Counted from the first letter of the stretch, positions 1 through 5,147 are shown. The stretch is DNA of 6,982 nt from an uncultured Lachnospiraceae bacterium (GCA_910586585.1 CAJUKA010000170.1:1-6982), one strand, 5' to 3'. The notes: generated from the sequence alone by a model not told the origin. Made by a program: numbers and translations.

Positions 1-348
1 TTTTGCCAGACCGAGGATTCCCCCAATCTCCCTGTCCGTCCATCCGATGAAGTAATACATCAGCACAATCTGTAACTGTCTGTCCGACAGTTCCCTTAAT
101 GCCTGTGCCAAATCACCGTCCACTATGCCGATTTCATAACCCATGACATAAAAATAGTCAGCGTGGTATGTATCAAAGATTTTATCAACCGTTTCCAACT
201 GCTTTTCGGAAAGCATCTCCATGTGCGATTCCCGTTCCGCCATGCGCTTGCGTTCGTTGTAATAGTTAATTTTTTCGTATCTCAATGCCATGCGGCAGTA
301 TGTCACAAACTGGCGCACCACCCTGTCTTTTTTATCTTTGTTTATCAA
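1..348 (-). CDS. Sigma-70 region 4-like HTH protein, C-terminus cut by window edge
   Basis: This is an open frame of 116 codons that continues past the left edge, so the C-terminus is missing. The N-terminal half is charged and rich in Tyr, Arg and Glu (for example RKRMAERESHMEM around residues 33-45). Residues about 83-116 (LRELSDRQLQIVL, then GWTDREIGGILGLAK) look like the sigma-70 region 4 helix-turn-helix, and the cut falls inside the HTH. Small proteins of this type (about 140 residues) are common in Tn916/Tn1549-like conjugative elements of Clostridia, where they are thought to control element genes. I chose a TTG start at 348-346 because a GAGG motif at 357-360 sits 8 bases upstream, no ATG lies near, and an in-frame stop lies further upstream. 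That the gene belongs to an integrative element is inference, since no recombinase is visible here. Confidence 0.72.
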   Translation of the reverse strand, partial: MINKDKKDRVVRQFVTYCRMALRYEKINYYNERKRMAERESHMEMLSEKQLETVDKIFDTYHADYFYVMGYEIGIVDGDLAQALRELSDRQLQIVLMYYFIGWTDREIGGILGLAK

Positions 349-356
349 TGTCCTGT

Positions 357-360
357 CCTC
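357..360 (-). promoter_or_regulatory. Ribosome binding site deciding the TTG start of the sigma-like gene
   Basis: GAGG on the minus strand lies 8 bases before the TTG at 348. The first in-frame ATG is 19 codons into the conserved charged region, so this site makes TTG the best start. Confidence 0.5.
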
Positions 361-429
361 TATTTCTGAAAAATTGATTTATCTGAAACGAAGTTAGGAC
401 TGGCGGGGAACGGCAGTGTATTGTTGCTT

Positions 430-475
430 TTAGAAACAGAAAAGCGCTCATTGGTTTTCTTCCAACAAACGCTTT
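430..475 (-). terminator. Rho-independent terminator at the end of the eight-gene operon
   Basis: On the minus strand, 475-462 pairs with 454-441 as a 14-bp stem (11 Watson-Crick pairs and three G-U wobbles) around a 7-base loop. A T-rich tail (TCTGTTTCT) follows directly. Read on the plus strand the wobbles become mismatches and no T-run follows, so the signal is directional. It lies about 35 bases after the lactate dehydrogenase stop codon and before the sigma-like gene, which suggests the two are not co-transcribed. Confidence 0.75.
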
Positions 476-509
476 CCCGCCTAAGTTTCAGTGTAAATAT
501 TCCTTTTTC

Positions 510-1478
510 CTAATTTGGGACAACTTCCAAATCAAGCTCTTCTGCAATTTTTCTTATAGTTTTTGCCGAATTGTGAAGTTTCTCCATTTCCTTTTCATTC
601 AAAGAAATAGGAACATGGGTTTCGATTCCGTCTGCCCCTATAATAGCGGGCATACTAAGGGCAATTTCTTTAATCCCATAATTTCCATGCATGATAGAAG
701 ATACCGGAAGAATAGATTTTTCATCCCTTACAACGCATTCACAGATACGCTTAACCGACATAGCAATTCCATAATAAGTAGCCTGCTTTTTAGAAATAAT
801 ATCATAAGCGCTGTTTTTTACATCTTCCGCAATCTCCCGCATTGCTTCCTCATGGTTGAAATGTCCACGCATCTCACAAAAATCATTCAATGGAATACCA
901 GATATATTCGTGCTGCTCCATGCTGCAATCTCACTATCCCCATGTTCGCCAATGATAAAGGAATGAATGCTACGGCTGTCTACCCCTAAATGTTTACTAA
1001 GCGCATATTTTAGCCTTGCGGTATCAAGAACCGTTCCGGAACCAATTACTCTTTTTTCAGGAAACCCGCTCAGCTTTACAGCAGCATAAGTAAGAATATC
1101 AACCGGATTTGATACAATCAGCAATATTCCTTTAAAATTGCGCTTTGCAATTTCAGGAATGATGCTTTTGTAGATAGCAACATTTTTATGTACTAAATCG
1201 AGCCTTGTTTCATTCGGCTTCTGGTTTGCCCCGGCAGTCACAATGACAATAGAAGCATCCATCAGGTCATCATAGCCTCCTGCATAAATCTTCATCTGTC
1301 CGGCAAACGGAACGCCATGCGAAATGTCCTTTGCTTCTCCGTCTGCTTTATCATAATTTGCATCAAGAAGCACCATTTCAGTGAACAGCCTGCTCTGCAT
1401 CAGTGTAAATGCTGTTGCAGCGCCTACAAATCCACAGCCGATGACTGCTGCTTTTCTTGGGTTAATTGTTTTTATCAT
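510..1478 (-). CDS. ldh: L-lactate dehydrogenase (NAD-dependent)
   Basis: This 322-residue protein has the normal length for bacterial L-LDH and should interconvert pyruvate and L-lactate with NADH/NAD+ in the cytoplasm. The Rossmann motif GCGFVG is at 14-19, with the NAD-ribose Asp at 39. The substrate loop GANQKPNETR (83-92) carries Gln86, which marks lactate rather than malate dehydrogenase, and Arg92. Arg155 (DTARLKY) binds the substrate carboxylate, and His179 in GEHGDSE is the catalytic base with Asp152 as its partner. At the fructose-1,6-bisphosphate site, the usual Arg173 is Lys157 while His188 is kept (His172), so allosteric activation is uncertain. An ATG five codons upstream (1493) is in frame, but it overlaps the GGGAGG ribosome site, so the ATG at 1478 is the better start. 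It is the last gene of the operon, 2 bases after the ferredoxin stop. Its placement among stress genes suggests NAD+ regeneration during redox stress. Confidence 0.95.
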   Translation of the reverse strand: MIKTINPRKAAVIGCGFVGAATAFTLMQSRLFTEMVLLDANYDKADGEAKDISHGVPFAGQMKIYAGGYDDLMDASIVIVTAGANQKPNETRLDLVHKNVAIYKSIIPEIAKRNFKGILLIVSNPVDILTYAAVKLSGFPEKRVIGSGTVLDTARLKYALSKHLGVDSRSIHSFIIGEHGDSEIAAWSSTNISGIPLNDFCEMRGHFNHEEAMREIAEDVKNSAYDIISKKQATYYGIAMSVKRICECVVRDEKSILPVSSIMHGNYGIKEIALSMPAIIGADGIETHVPISLNEKEMEKLHNSAKTIRKIAEELDLEVVPN

Positions 1479-1480
1479 CT

Positions 1481-1669
1481 CTATTCCTCCCATTCAATAG
1501 CGGAAACAGGACAGGAACGAACGGCATCCTGTACCATGCTTTCGTTTTCCGGTGCAGAGTCCTGATACCCCTCCGCCTTATCATCGTCATTCATACGGAA
1601 TACATCAGGTGCCATCCCAACACACAGCCCGCATCCAATACAAGCATTCTGATCTACATTCACCCTCAT
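1481..1669 (-). CDS. Ferredoxin, single [4Fe-4S] cluster
   Basis: This small acidic protein of 62 residues has one cluster motif: Cys10-x2-Cys13-x2-Cys16 (ACIGCGLC) and a distant Cys53-Pro54. That pattern binds a single [4Fe-4S] cluster, as in monocluster ferredoxins such as those of Thermotoga, Desulfovibrio and Bacillus. The middle (about 26-46) is rich in Asp, Glu and Asn and takes the place of a second cluster. It should act as a soluble one-electron carrier. A strong AGGGGG ribosome site lies 7 bases before the ATG. It starts 17 bases after the cupin gene and ends 2 bases before ldh. Its partner is not known. Likely candidates are the di-iron or disulfide proteins encoded earlier in the operon. 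LDH itself uses NAD(H), so direct electron exchange between ferredoxin and LDH is not expected. Confidence 0.93.
   Translation of the reverse strand: MRVNVDQNACIGCGLCVGMAPDVFRMNDDDKAEGYQDSAPENESMVQDAVRSCPVSAIEWEE
1486..1491 (-). promoter_or_regulatory. Ribosome binding site of ldh, inside the ferredoxin 3' end
   Basis: GGGAGG lies 7 bases before the ATG at 1478 and is formed by the last codons of the ferredoxin gene (TGG GAG GAA TAG). The in-frame ATG at 1493-1491 overlaps this motif, which argues against that longer start. Translation of ldh is probably coupled to that of the ferredoxin. Confidence 0.75.
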
Positions 1670-1686
1670 GCCGCATCCCCCTTTCG

Positions 1687-2016
1687 CTAAAATACAACAA
1701 CCAGCAACATTTTAAACTGCTCTTTACCCAAGACCGCATGAGGGTGTTTTGCGGGCATTACGATAGATTCTCCCTCATGCAGTTCATACTTTTTGTCATC
1801 AATCGTAATCTCGCCAACGCCATCCAAACAAATCACAAAGGCATCACCACTGGACTCATGGCTGCTGATTTCTTCTCCCTTGTCAAAAGAAAACAATGTG
1901 ACACTCAGCGCATTATTTTGTGCTAAAGTCCTGCTTACAACCTGATTGCTTTGGTAAGCAACCTGTTCTTTTAAAACTAAAATTTCTGCCTTGTCTATAT
2001 TTTTTATTTTTTCCAT
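1687..2016 (-). CDS. Small single-domain cupin protein
   Basis: This is a 109-residue beta-rich protein of the cupin_2 type. Cupin motif 1 is degenerate: after Gly47 comes His53 in SSHESSGD, where the usual HxH is H-E-S and Asp58 may replace the Glu ligand, followed by a turn glycine at 66-68. Motif 2 is GESIVMPAKHPH (82-93) with His93. Residues His53, Asp58 and His93 could still hold a metal, but the set is incomplete. The tail FKMLLVVVF forms the closing strand. Small clostridial cupins of this form are widespread and uncharacterised. They may bind a small ligand or a metal, and no reaction can be assigned. The AAGGAG ribosome site is 12 bases from the ATG, longer than for its neighbours. 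The 45-base gap before it is the largest in the operon. Confidence 0.88.
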   Translation of the reverse strand: MEKIKNIDKAEILVLKEQVAYQSNQVVSRTLAQNNALSVTLFSFDKGEEISSHESSGDAFVICLDGVGEITIDDKKYELHEGESIVMPAKHPHAVLGKEQFKMLLVVVF

Positions 2017-2061
2017 ACTGTTCGTTTGCTCCTTCCCTCAGCCTGATTTTTAACCACCCGT

Positions 2062-2298
2062 TCAAGATGTTTCTGTTTTCACCTCAAACCCATGTTTCTC
2101 AAAAGTTTCAAAAACTTTGTCCATAGGAATATTTTTTATGGCAGCTCCATTTGGTATCGTCATTACCTTACCCATTACAGCTAAAGACATAGGCTTTATA
2201 ATTTCCTTAAACCCTGCTTCTGCCAATACCTCTTTTATTTCAGGATTTTCACTTACCAGCTCTGAAACTGTTTTTGTGAAATCAACAACTTTACCCAT
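2062..2298 (-). CDS. DUF1858-family protein without cysteines
   Basis: This 78-residue protein is built on the small helical DUF1858/ScdA_N-like fold. Residues 6-30 (DFTKTVSELVSENPEIKEVL, then AEAGF) match the pattern 'level/elevate-P-E-x-x-x-x-L-x-x-x-G-F'. A second half (36-72, PMSLAVMGKVMTIPNGAAIK and onward to GFEV) is typical of the version found at the N-terminus of DUF438-type proteins. It has no cysteine, unlike the other DUF1858 protein in this operon, so it cannot be a disulfide carrier. In DUF438 and RIC/ScdA-type proteins such domains are fused to hemerythrin domains. Here the hemerythrin gene ends only 4 bases upstream, with the ribosome site AAGGAG inside its last codons, so the two proteins are probably made together and may interact. 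The function is unknown. Confidence 0.85.
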   Translation of the reverse strand: MGKVVDFTKTVSELVSENPEIKEVLAEAGFKEIIKPMSLAVMGKVMTIPNGAAIKNIPMDKVFETFEKHGFEVKTETS

Positions 2299-2302
2299 TC
2301 GC

Positions 2303-2848
2303 CTATCTCCTTTTTTCTAACCATGTAATATATTTCTCCTGTATGCCGTCCTGTTCCGCTTTTTTCTCAAACGCTCTTGTCTGTTCATCAATCTGCGCTT
2401 TGCATTCCTCTGACAGTGTTCGTAATGCATAAGTGTAGCAGACGGTATCTTCTTTCTCAATGTGACGCTGCAATAAATCCACATAACCCGATGCATGGGT
2501 GACGATATCCAGCTTTCCTTCTGTAGTCGGAACACTGGCATACTGCTTAACTGCGTTCTCCAATTCCCCGATATGGAATCTTCCGAAGTCATGTTCCACC
2601 AGCATTCCATTGCGCACCAGTTTTTCTGCAACAGGATCGGAATTATTAAGCATAAACCGAAACAATATCTGTTCTTCCTTTCCATGATGATGCTTGTCTG
2701 CATAAGTTCTTGCAAAATCAATACACTCCAGGAACTCCTGAACATCAATGTCTGCCCCCTCAATCACAGCACAGCAGGTTCTCCTTAAATGCTTAGTCAG
2801 TGCTACGATATTCTCATGTTCTTTCATCAGTAAATCAATTCCATACAT
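2303..2848 (-). CDS. Hemerythrin-like di-iron protein
   Basis: This 181-residue all-helical protein has the ligand pattern of a hemerythrin domain: His11 (KEHENI) on helix 1, His53-His55 with Glu58/Glu59 (HHHGKEEQ) on helix 2, His86 (VEHDFGRF) on helix 3, and His129 with Glu133/Asp134 (RHIEKED) on helix 4. The domain fills about residues 1-150, followed by a charged helical tail. The family binds O2 or NO, detoxifies peroxide, or, in RIC/YtfE-type proteins, helps repair nitrosatively damaged iron-sulfur clusters. There is no fused ScdA_N domain. Instead a DUF1858 protein is encoded directly downstream. The strong AAGGAGGG ribosome site lies in the last codons of the preceding gene, whose stop is only 3 bases away. 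The neighbourhood favours a stress or sensing role, but the ligand cannot be decided from the sequence. Confidence 0.93.
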   Translation of the reverse strand: MYGIDLLMKEHENIVALTKHLRRTCCAVIEGADIDVQEFLECIDFARTYADKHHHGKEEQILFRFMLNNSDPVAEKLVRNGMLVEHDFGRFHIGELENAVKQYASVPTTEGKLDIVTHASGYVDLLQRHIEKEDTVCYTYALRTLSEECKAQIDEQTRAFEKKAEQDGIQEKYITWLEKRR

Positions 2849-2851
2849 TAT

Positions 2852-3463
2852 TTATCCCTCCTTAATCAATGTGAATGTCTGATTTCCTAAATATTTGTAG
2901 GAAAAACCGCTGCCCTCCAAAATACCTGCGACCAGCCTCTCCTTCAGGTCATAATAATGACTGACATCTCCTTGTAATGCTTCCCAATATGGCAAATGTA
3001 TATCCACAGTCTGTTTCCATACTACTGCCTCCTGACTTATGGAAACCACAGTATTAACCCTGTCACAAGGCATTCCGTTCAATAGCAGATTATCTAAATG
3101 CCTATAAACTTCTTCTGCGCTTGTTTTCCCCGACAGTTTCCTGCTCCGTCCATACTCATATGCAGCATTCGCAATATCCGGCATACATTCAGAATGGGCA
3201 TCCATCGTTGAGATGACCAGAAAAGCAAGGCGGTTTTCAGCGGCAGCGATTTTATCCTGTAACCAGCCATGTATATTACTGTTATCAATCATATTTTCAA
3301 GACTGCCTTTCTCCACCGCCCCATACTTTTGTTCCATTTCGGAAAGAATGCCATCATCATACCCGTTTTTGCTTATCATATCTGATAATCTTTCAACTAG
3401 CCCGTTTTGGAACTCTATTTTTCCGTATAGCCAGTGATGAATCGAACCTAAAAATGCGCTCAT
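2852..3463 (-). CDS. Unrecognised soluble protein with repeated IHxWLxxKI motif
   Basis: I do not recognise a named domain in this 203-residue protein. It has no signal peptide or membrane segment and is predicted mainly helical. The motif IHHWLYGKI (8-16) returns as IHGWLQDKI (64-72), each followed by a helix rich in Glu and Leu, which suggests two related helical units. Other possibly functional residues are His90, Cys93, Cys133 (NGMPCDRVN), His156 with Trp160 (DIHLPYWE) and His169. The C-terminal part (about 172-200) reads like a small alpha/beta lid (LVAGILEGSGFSYKYLG). An AGGAGG ribosome site overlaps the preceding stop. The gene lies between the redox-disulfide gene (10-base gap) and the hemerythrin gene (3-base gap), so it probably acts with them. 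The paired histidines could bind a metal or heme, which is speculation. Confidence 0.85.
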   Translation of the reverse strand: MSAFLGSIHHWLYGKIEFQNGLVERLSDMISKNGYDDGILSEMEQKYGAVEKGSLENMIDNSNIHGWLQDKIAAAENRLAFLVISTMDAHSECMPDIANAAYEYGRSRKLSGKTSAEEVYRHLDNLLLNGMPCDRVNTVVSISQEAVVWKQTVDIHLPYWEALQGDVSHYYDLKERLVAGILEGSGFSYKYLGNQTFTLIKEG

Positions 3464-3473
3464 TGCACTCCTC

Positions 3474-3659
3474 CTATGAATTCAGCTTTTTCAAGAGTTC
3501 ATCGGCATCCAGCCCATGCACCATGCAGGCATCCGCAAGGCTCTCCATCTGTGAGGACGGGCACCCTAAACAGTGCATCCCCATCTGCATCAACACCTCT
3601 GCCGCCTCCGGTTTGGTTCTTAAAATTTCTCCAAGTAACATTTCCTTTGTGATTGCCAT
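3474..3659 (-). CDS. DUF1858 hybrid-cluster-protein-associated redox disulfide protein
   Basis: This 61-residue protein matches the TIGR03980-type family: LLGEILRTKPEAAEVLMQMG leads into the motif HCLGCPSSQ with Cys30-x2-Cys33, then EsLadAC with Cys45, and the ending HGLDADELLKKLN. The family is named for its frequent gene neighbourhood with hybrid cluster protein (Hcp), an enzyme of nitric oxide and hydroxylamine handling, and the CxxC pair is thought to cycle between dithiol and disulfide. No hcp gene lies in this window. The AGGAGG ribosome site sits 8 bases before the ATG. It follows the DUF2249 gene by 28 bases and precedes the unrecognised gene by 10. Its presence is the clearest sign that the operon concerns nitrosative or other redox stress, although the substrate of the thiol pair is unknown. 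Confidence 0.92.
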   Translation of the reverse strand: MAITKEMLLGEILRTKPEAAEVLMQMGMHCLGCPSSQMESLADACMVHGLDADELLKKLNS

Positions 3660-3687
3660 ATTATTTTCCTCCTATCTTTCTTTCCTG

Positions 3688-4377
3688 TTACAACACTTGC
3701 ACTTCCTGATTTTTTTCGCCAAACTTTTCTTTTATCTCGGTGCAGATTTCTTCCCTGCTTATGCCTCTTTGTTCCTGCGTCTTAATCATCTTATACGCTT
3801 GAAAAAGCGGTGAAGGTCCAATTTCCGAGCTGAAAAATCCGATCCCCTGATTCCATGCCAAAAGTTCAAACACATCATCCAGCGCTGCGGATTCAAGACC
3901 ATAGATATATGCCTTTACCAGTTCCCGCACAGCCTGCCTCATTCTTCCTGCGCCAACTGCATTTGTCAGGGAAAGAAGCAGACGCATTTCATAGGGGAGA
4001 GTGCGCTTCTCACTCTGCCATGTTGCCTGCCAAAAATCCGCCGCGATACGCCCTAAGTCCTCATCAATCATAGGATAATTCAGCAATGCAAGCGGACGGT
4101 ATGGTGCAGAGCCTTCCGGCTCTTTTTCCTCTGTCCGGTAAAACCAGACATGAAACTCATTTTCTGCCAGCTTCTCTGTATGATGTATATACCCCAGCAT
4201 ATCCATCTCCTTATATAGCGGGTAAGGTTCAAAAGTCTGTATGACCTCAATTCCCTCCCCGGCTTTTAGCGTCATGGCACGTCTTTGTAAGCCGGGAAAG
4301 AAATTTCCCTGCACATGGCGTACATCCACTTTGAAGAAGTCTTTCTTTTTATCCTTCCATTCCTCGTACTTTATCAT
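3688..4377 (-). CDS. DUF2249 protein with AhpD-like C-terminal domain lacking CxxC
   Basis: This is a 229-residue cytoplasmic protein. Residues about 15-81 fit DUF2249: VDVRHVQGNFFPGL, then a Lys-Ala-Gly-Glu-Gly turn, then FEPYPLYKEMDMLGY, ending HVWFYR. DUF2249 domains often accompany hemerythrin domains and denitrification or NO-stress genes, and may bind a metal or heme. Residues about 128-198 (LPYEMRLLLSLTNAV, then AVRELVKAYIYGLE, then DVFELLAWNQGIGF) have the helical rhythm of carboxymuconolactone decarboxylase/AhpD proteins. The redox CxxC expected after the first helix is absent. The only cysteine is Cys212, outside the domain, so peroxidase-partner chemistry is unlikely. The AhpD link is my inference from pattern alone. 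It is the first gene of the operon, 33 bases after the predicted transcript start, with AAGGAGG 5 bases before the ATG. Confidence 0.82.
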   Translation of the reverse strand: MIKYEEWKDKKKDFFKVDVRHVQGNFFPGLQRRAMTLKAGEGIEVIQTFEPYPLYKEMDMLGYIHHTEKLAENEFHVWFYRTEEKEPEGSAPYRPLALLNYPMIDEDLGRIAADFWQATWQSEKRTLPYEMRLLLSLTNAVGAGRMRQAVRELVKAYIYGLESAALDDVFELLAWNQGIGFFSSEIGPSPLFQAYKMIKTQEQRGISREEICTEIKEKFGEKNQEVQVL

Positions 4378-4400
4378 GATATCCTCCTTTATTTATTTTC

Positions 4401-4436
4401 TTGCTTTGGTGATTACATTATAGTAAAATAAGCAGA
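4401..4436 (+). promoter_or_regulatory. Promoter of the Crp/Fnr regulator gene
   Basis: TTGCTT (4401-4406), 17 bases of spacing and TAAAAT (4424-4429) predict a start near 4436. This overlaps the operon promoter on the other strand, whose -10 box is only one base away, so both polymerases cannot bind at once. The operator at 4444-4459 would fall at about +9 to +24 of this transcript. Confidence 0.6.
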
Positions 4437-4445
4437 GCAAGTATG
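4410..4445 (-). promoter_or_regulatory. Promoter of the eight-gene operon, likely activator dependent
   Basis: On the minus strand a perfect TATAAT (4422-4417) predicts a start near 4410 and a 33-base leader before the DUF2249 ATG. At 17 bases upstream the -35 position (4445-4440) reads CATACT, which is poor. A perfect -10 with a weak -35, beside a palindrome centred at -41.5, is the usual form of a class II Crp/Fnr-activated promoter. Confidence 0.7.
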
Positions 4446-4459
4446 TTTGAATTCAAACA
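4444..4459. promoter_or_regulatory. Crp/Fnr-type operator, perfect 16-bp palindrome
   Basis: TGTTTGAATTCAAACA is a perfect inverted repeat with the geometry of a Crp site (TGTTT-N6-AAACA compared with TGTGA-N6-TCACA). Its centre lies 41.5 bases upstream of the start predicted for the minus-strand operon and about 16 bases downstream of the start predicted for the regulator gene. It is most likely the binding site of the regulator encoded next to it, which would activate the operon and repress its own gene. Confidence 0.75.
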
Positions 4460-4461
4460 AA

Positions 4462-4468
4462 GAGGTGA
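4462..4468 (+). promoter_or_regulatory. Ribosome binding site deciding the TTG start of the regulator
   Basis: GAGGTGA lies 4 bases before the TTG at 4473. The in-frame ATG at 4443 has no ribosome site, and starting there would make the operator palindrome part of the coding sequence and leave only a few bases of leader. The TTG start is therefore preferred. Confidence 0.7.
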
Positions 4469-4472
4469 GATT

Positions 4473-5147
4473 TTGGAAAAATTTTTAAACGTATTAAAAA
4501 AATGCCCGCTGTTTGCAGGATTATCCGATGACGAGATTTTAACCTCGCTAAAGTGTATCGGAGCAAAAGTCAGAAAAAACGCCAAAAATCAATACATCCT
4601 TCAGGCAGGAGATTGTACGGACTGTATCAGCCTGCTTGCGTCTGGGACTGCTTTAGTCATTCAGGAAGATTTATGGGGAAACCGGAACGTTATGACAAAT
4701 CTTATGCCGGGCGACTACTTTGCCGAACCCTTTGCCGCCATTCCTGATGCAGTTCTCAGCGTCAGTGTTGTTGCGACAGAAAATTGTGAAATTGTGGAAA
4801 TAAATATGAACCGCCTGATTACCATGTGTTCCGCTGCCTGCAGCCATCATAACCGCCTGATTAAAAACCTGATTACAGCTTTTGCCCAAAAGACCCTGTT
4901 GTTTAACGAGAAGATAACGCACATGAGCAAGCGAAAAACACGTGATAAGCTGCTTTCCTATTTATCTGCTGAAGCAGCCAGACAAGGATCACTTTCTTTT
5001 GACATTCCCTTTGACCGCCAGCAGCTTGCCGACTTCCTCTGTGTAGAACGTGCAGCAATGTCTGTAGAATTATCAAAGCTGCAAAAAGAAGGGCTTCTGA
5101 AAACCTTTCATTCTCATTTTGAATTAAGTCCAAATGCCACAAATTAA
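4473..5147 (+). CDS. Crp/Fnr-family transcriptional regulator
   Basis: This is a 224-residue regulator with the usual Crp layout. The cyclic-nucleotide-binding-type beta-roll covers about 11-115 (CPLFAGLSDDEI, then ILQAGDCTD, then LMPGDYF), followed by a long dimer helix (about 118-150) and a winged helix-turn-helix (about 158-216) with the recognition region LADFLCVERAAMSVELSKL. The Fnr N-terminal cluster cysteines are absent, but there are eight cysteines (11, 28, 48, 51, 105, 119, 123, 190), including CTDC, so a thiol, metal or heme sensor is possible. The phosphate-binding Arg-Ser of true cAMP receptors is not evident. It is divergent from the stress operon and shares a promoter region with a Crp-type palindrome. 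It resembles HcpR-like regulators in context, but I cannot assign it to that group. The start is TTG at 4473, and an ATG at 4443 would give 234 residues. Confidence 0.93.
   Translation: MEKFLNVLKKCPLFAGLSDDEILTSLKCIGAKVRKNAKNQYILQAGDCTDCISLLASGTALVIQEDLWGNRNVMTNLMPGDYFAEPFAAIPDAVLSVSVVATENCEIVEINMNRLITMCSAACSHHNRLIKNLITAFAQKTLLFNEKITHMSKRKTRDKLLSYLSAEAARQGSLSFDIPFDRQQLADFLCVERAAMSVELSKLQKEGLLKTFHSHFELSPNATN

Noticed and set aside
361..429. Short imperfect inverted repeat ACTGGC...GGCAGT as an element end.
   Set aside because: Only four outer bases pair and no matching copy is seen elsewhere in the window, so it is not supported as an attachment site.
573..989. Long plus-strand open frame inside the lactate dehydrogenase gene, and similar frames opposite the other genes.
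   Set aside because: They lie antisense to well-supported conserved genes, lack ribosome sites and resemble no protein family.
1479..1493. Longer start for the lactate dehydrogenase at the ATG at 1493.
   Set aside because: It overlaps the GGGAGG that serves as ribosome site for the ATG at 1478, and has no ribosome site of its own.
4444..4459. HcpR or Fnr consensus site at the palindrome.
   Set aside because: The inner spacing and half-sites do not match TTGAT-N4-ATCAA or the WTTGA-N6-TCAAW form. Only the overall 16-bp Crp geometry fits, so no named regulon was assigned.
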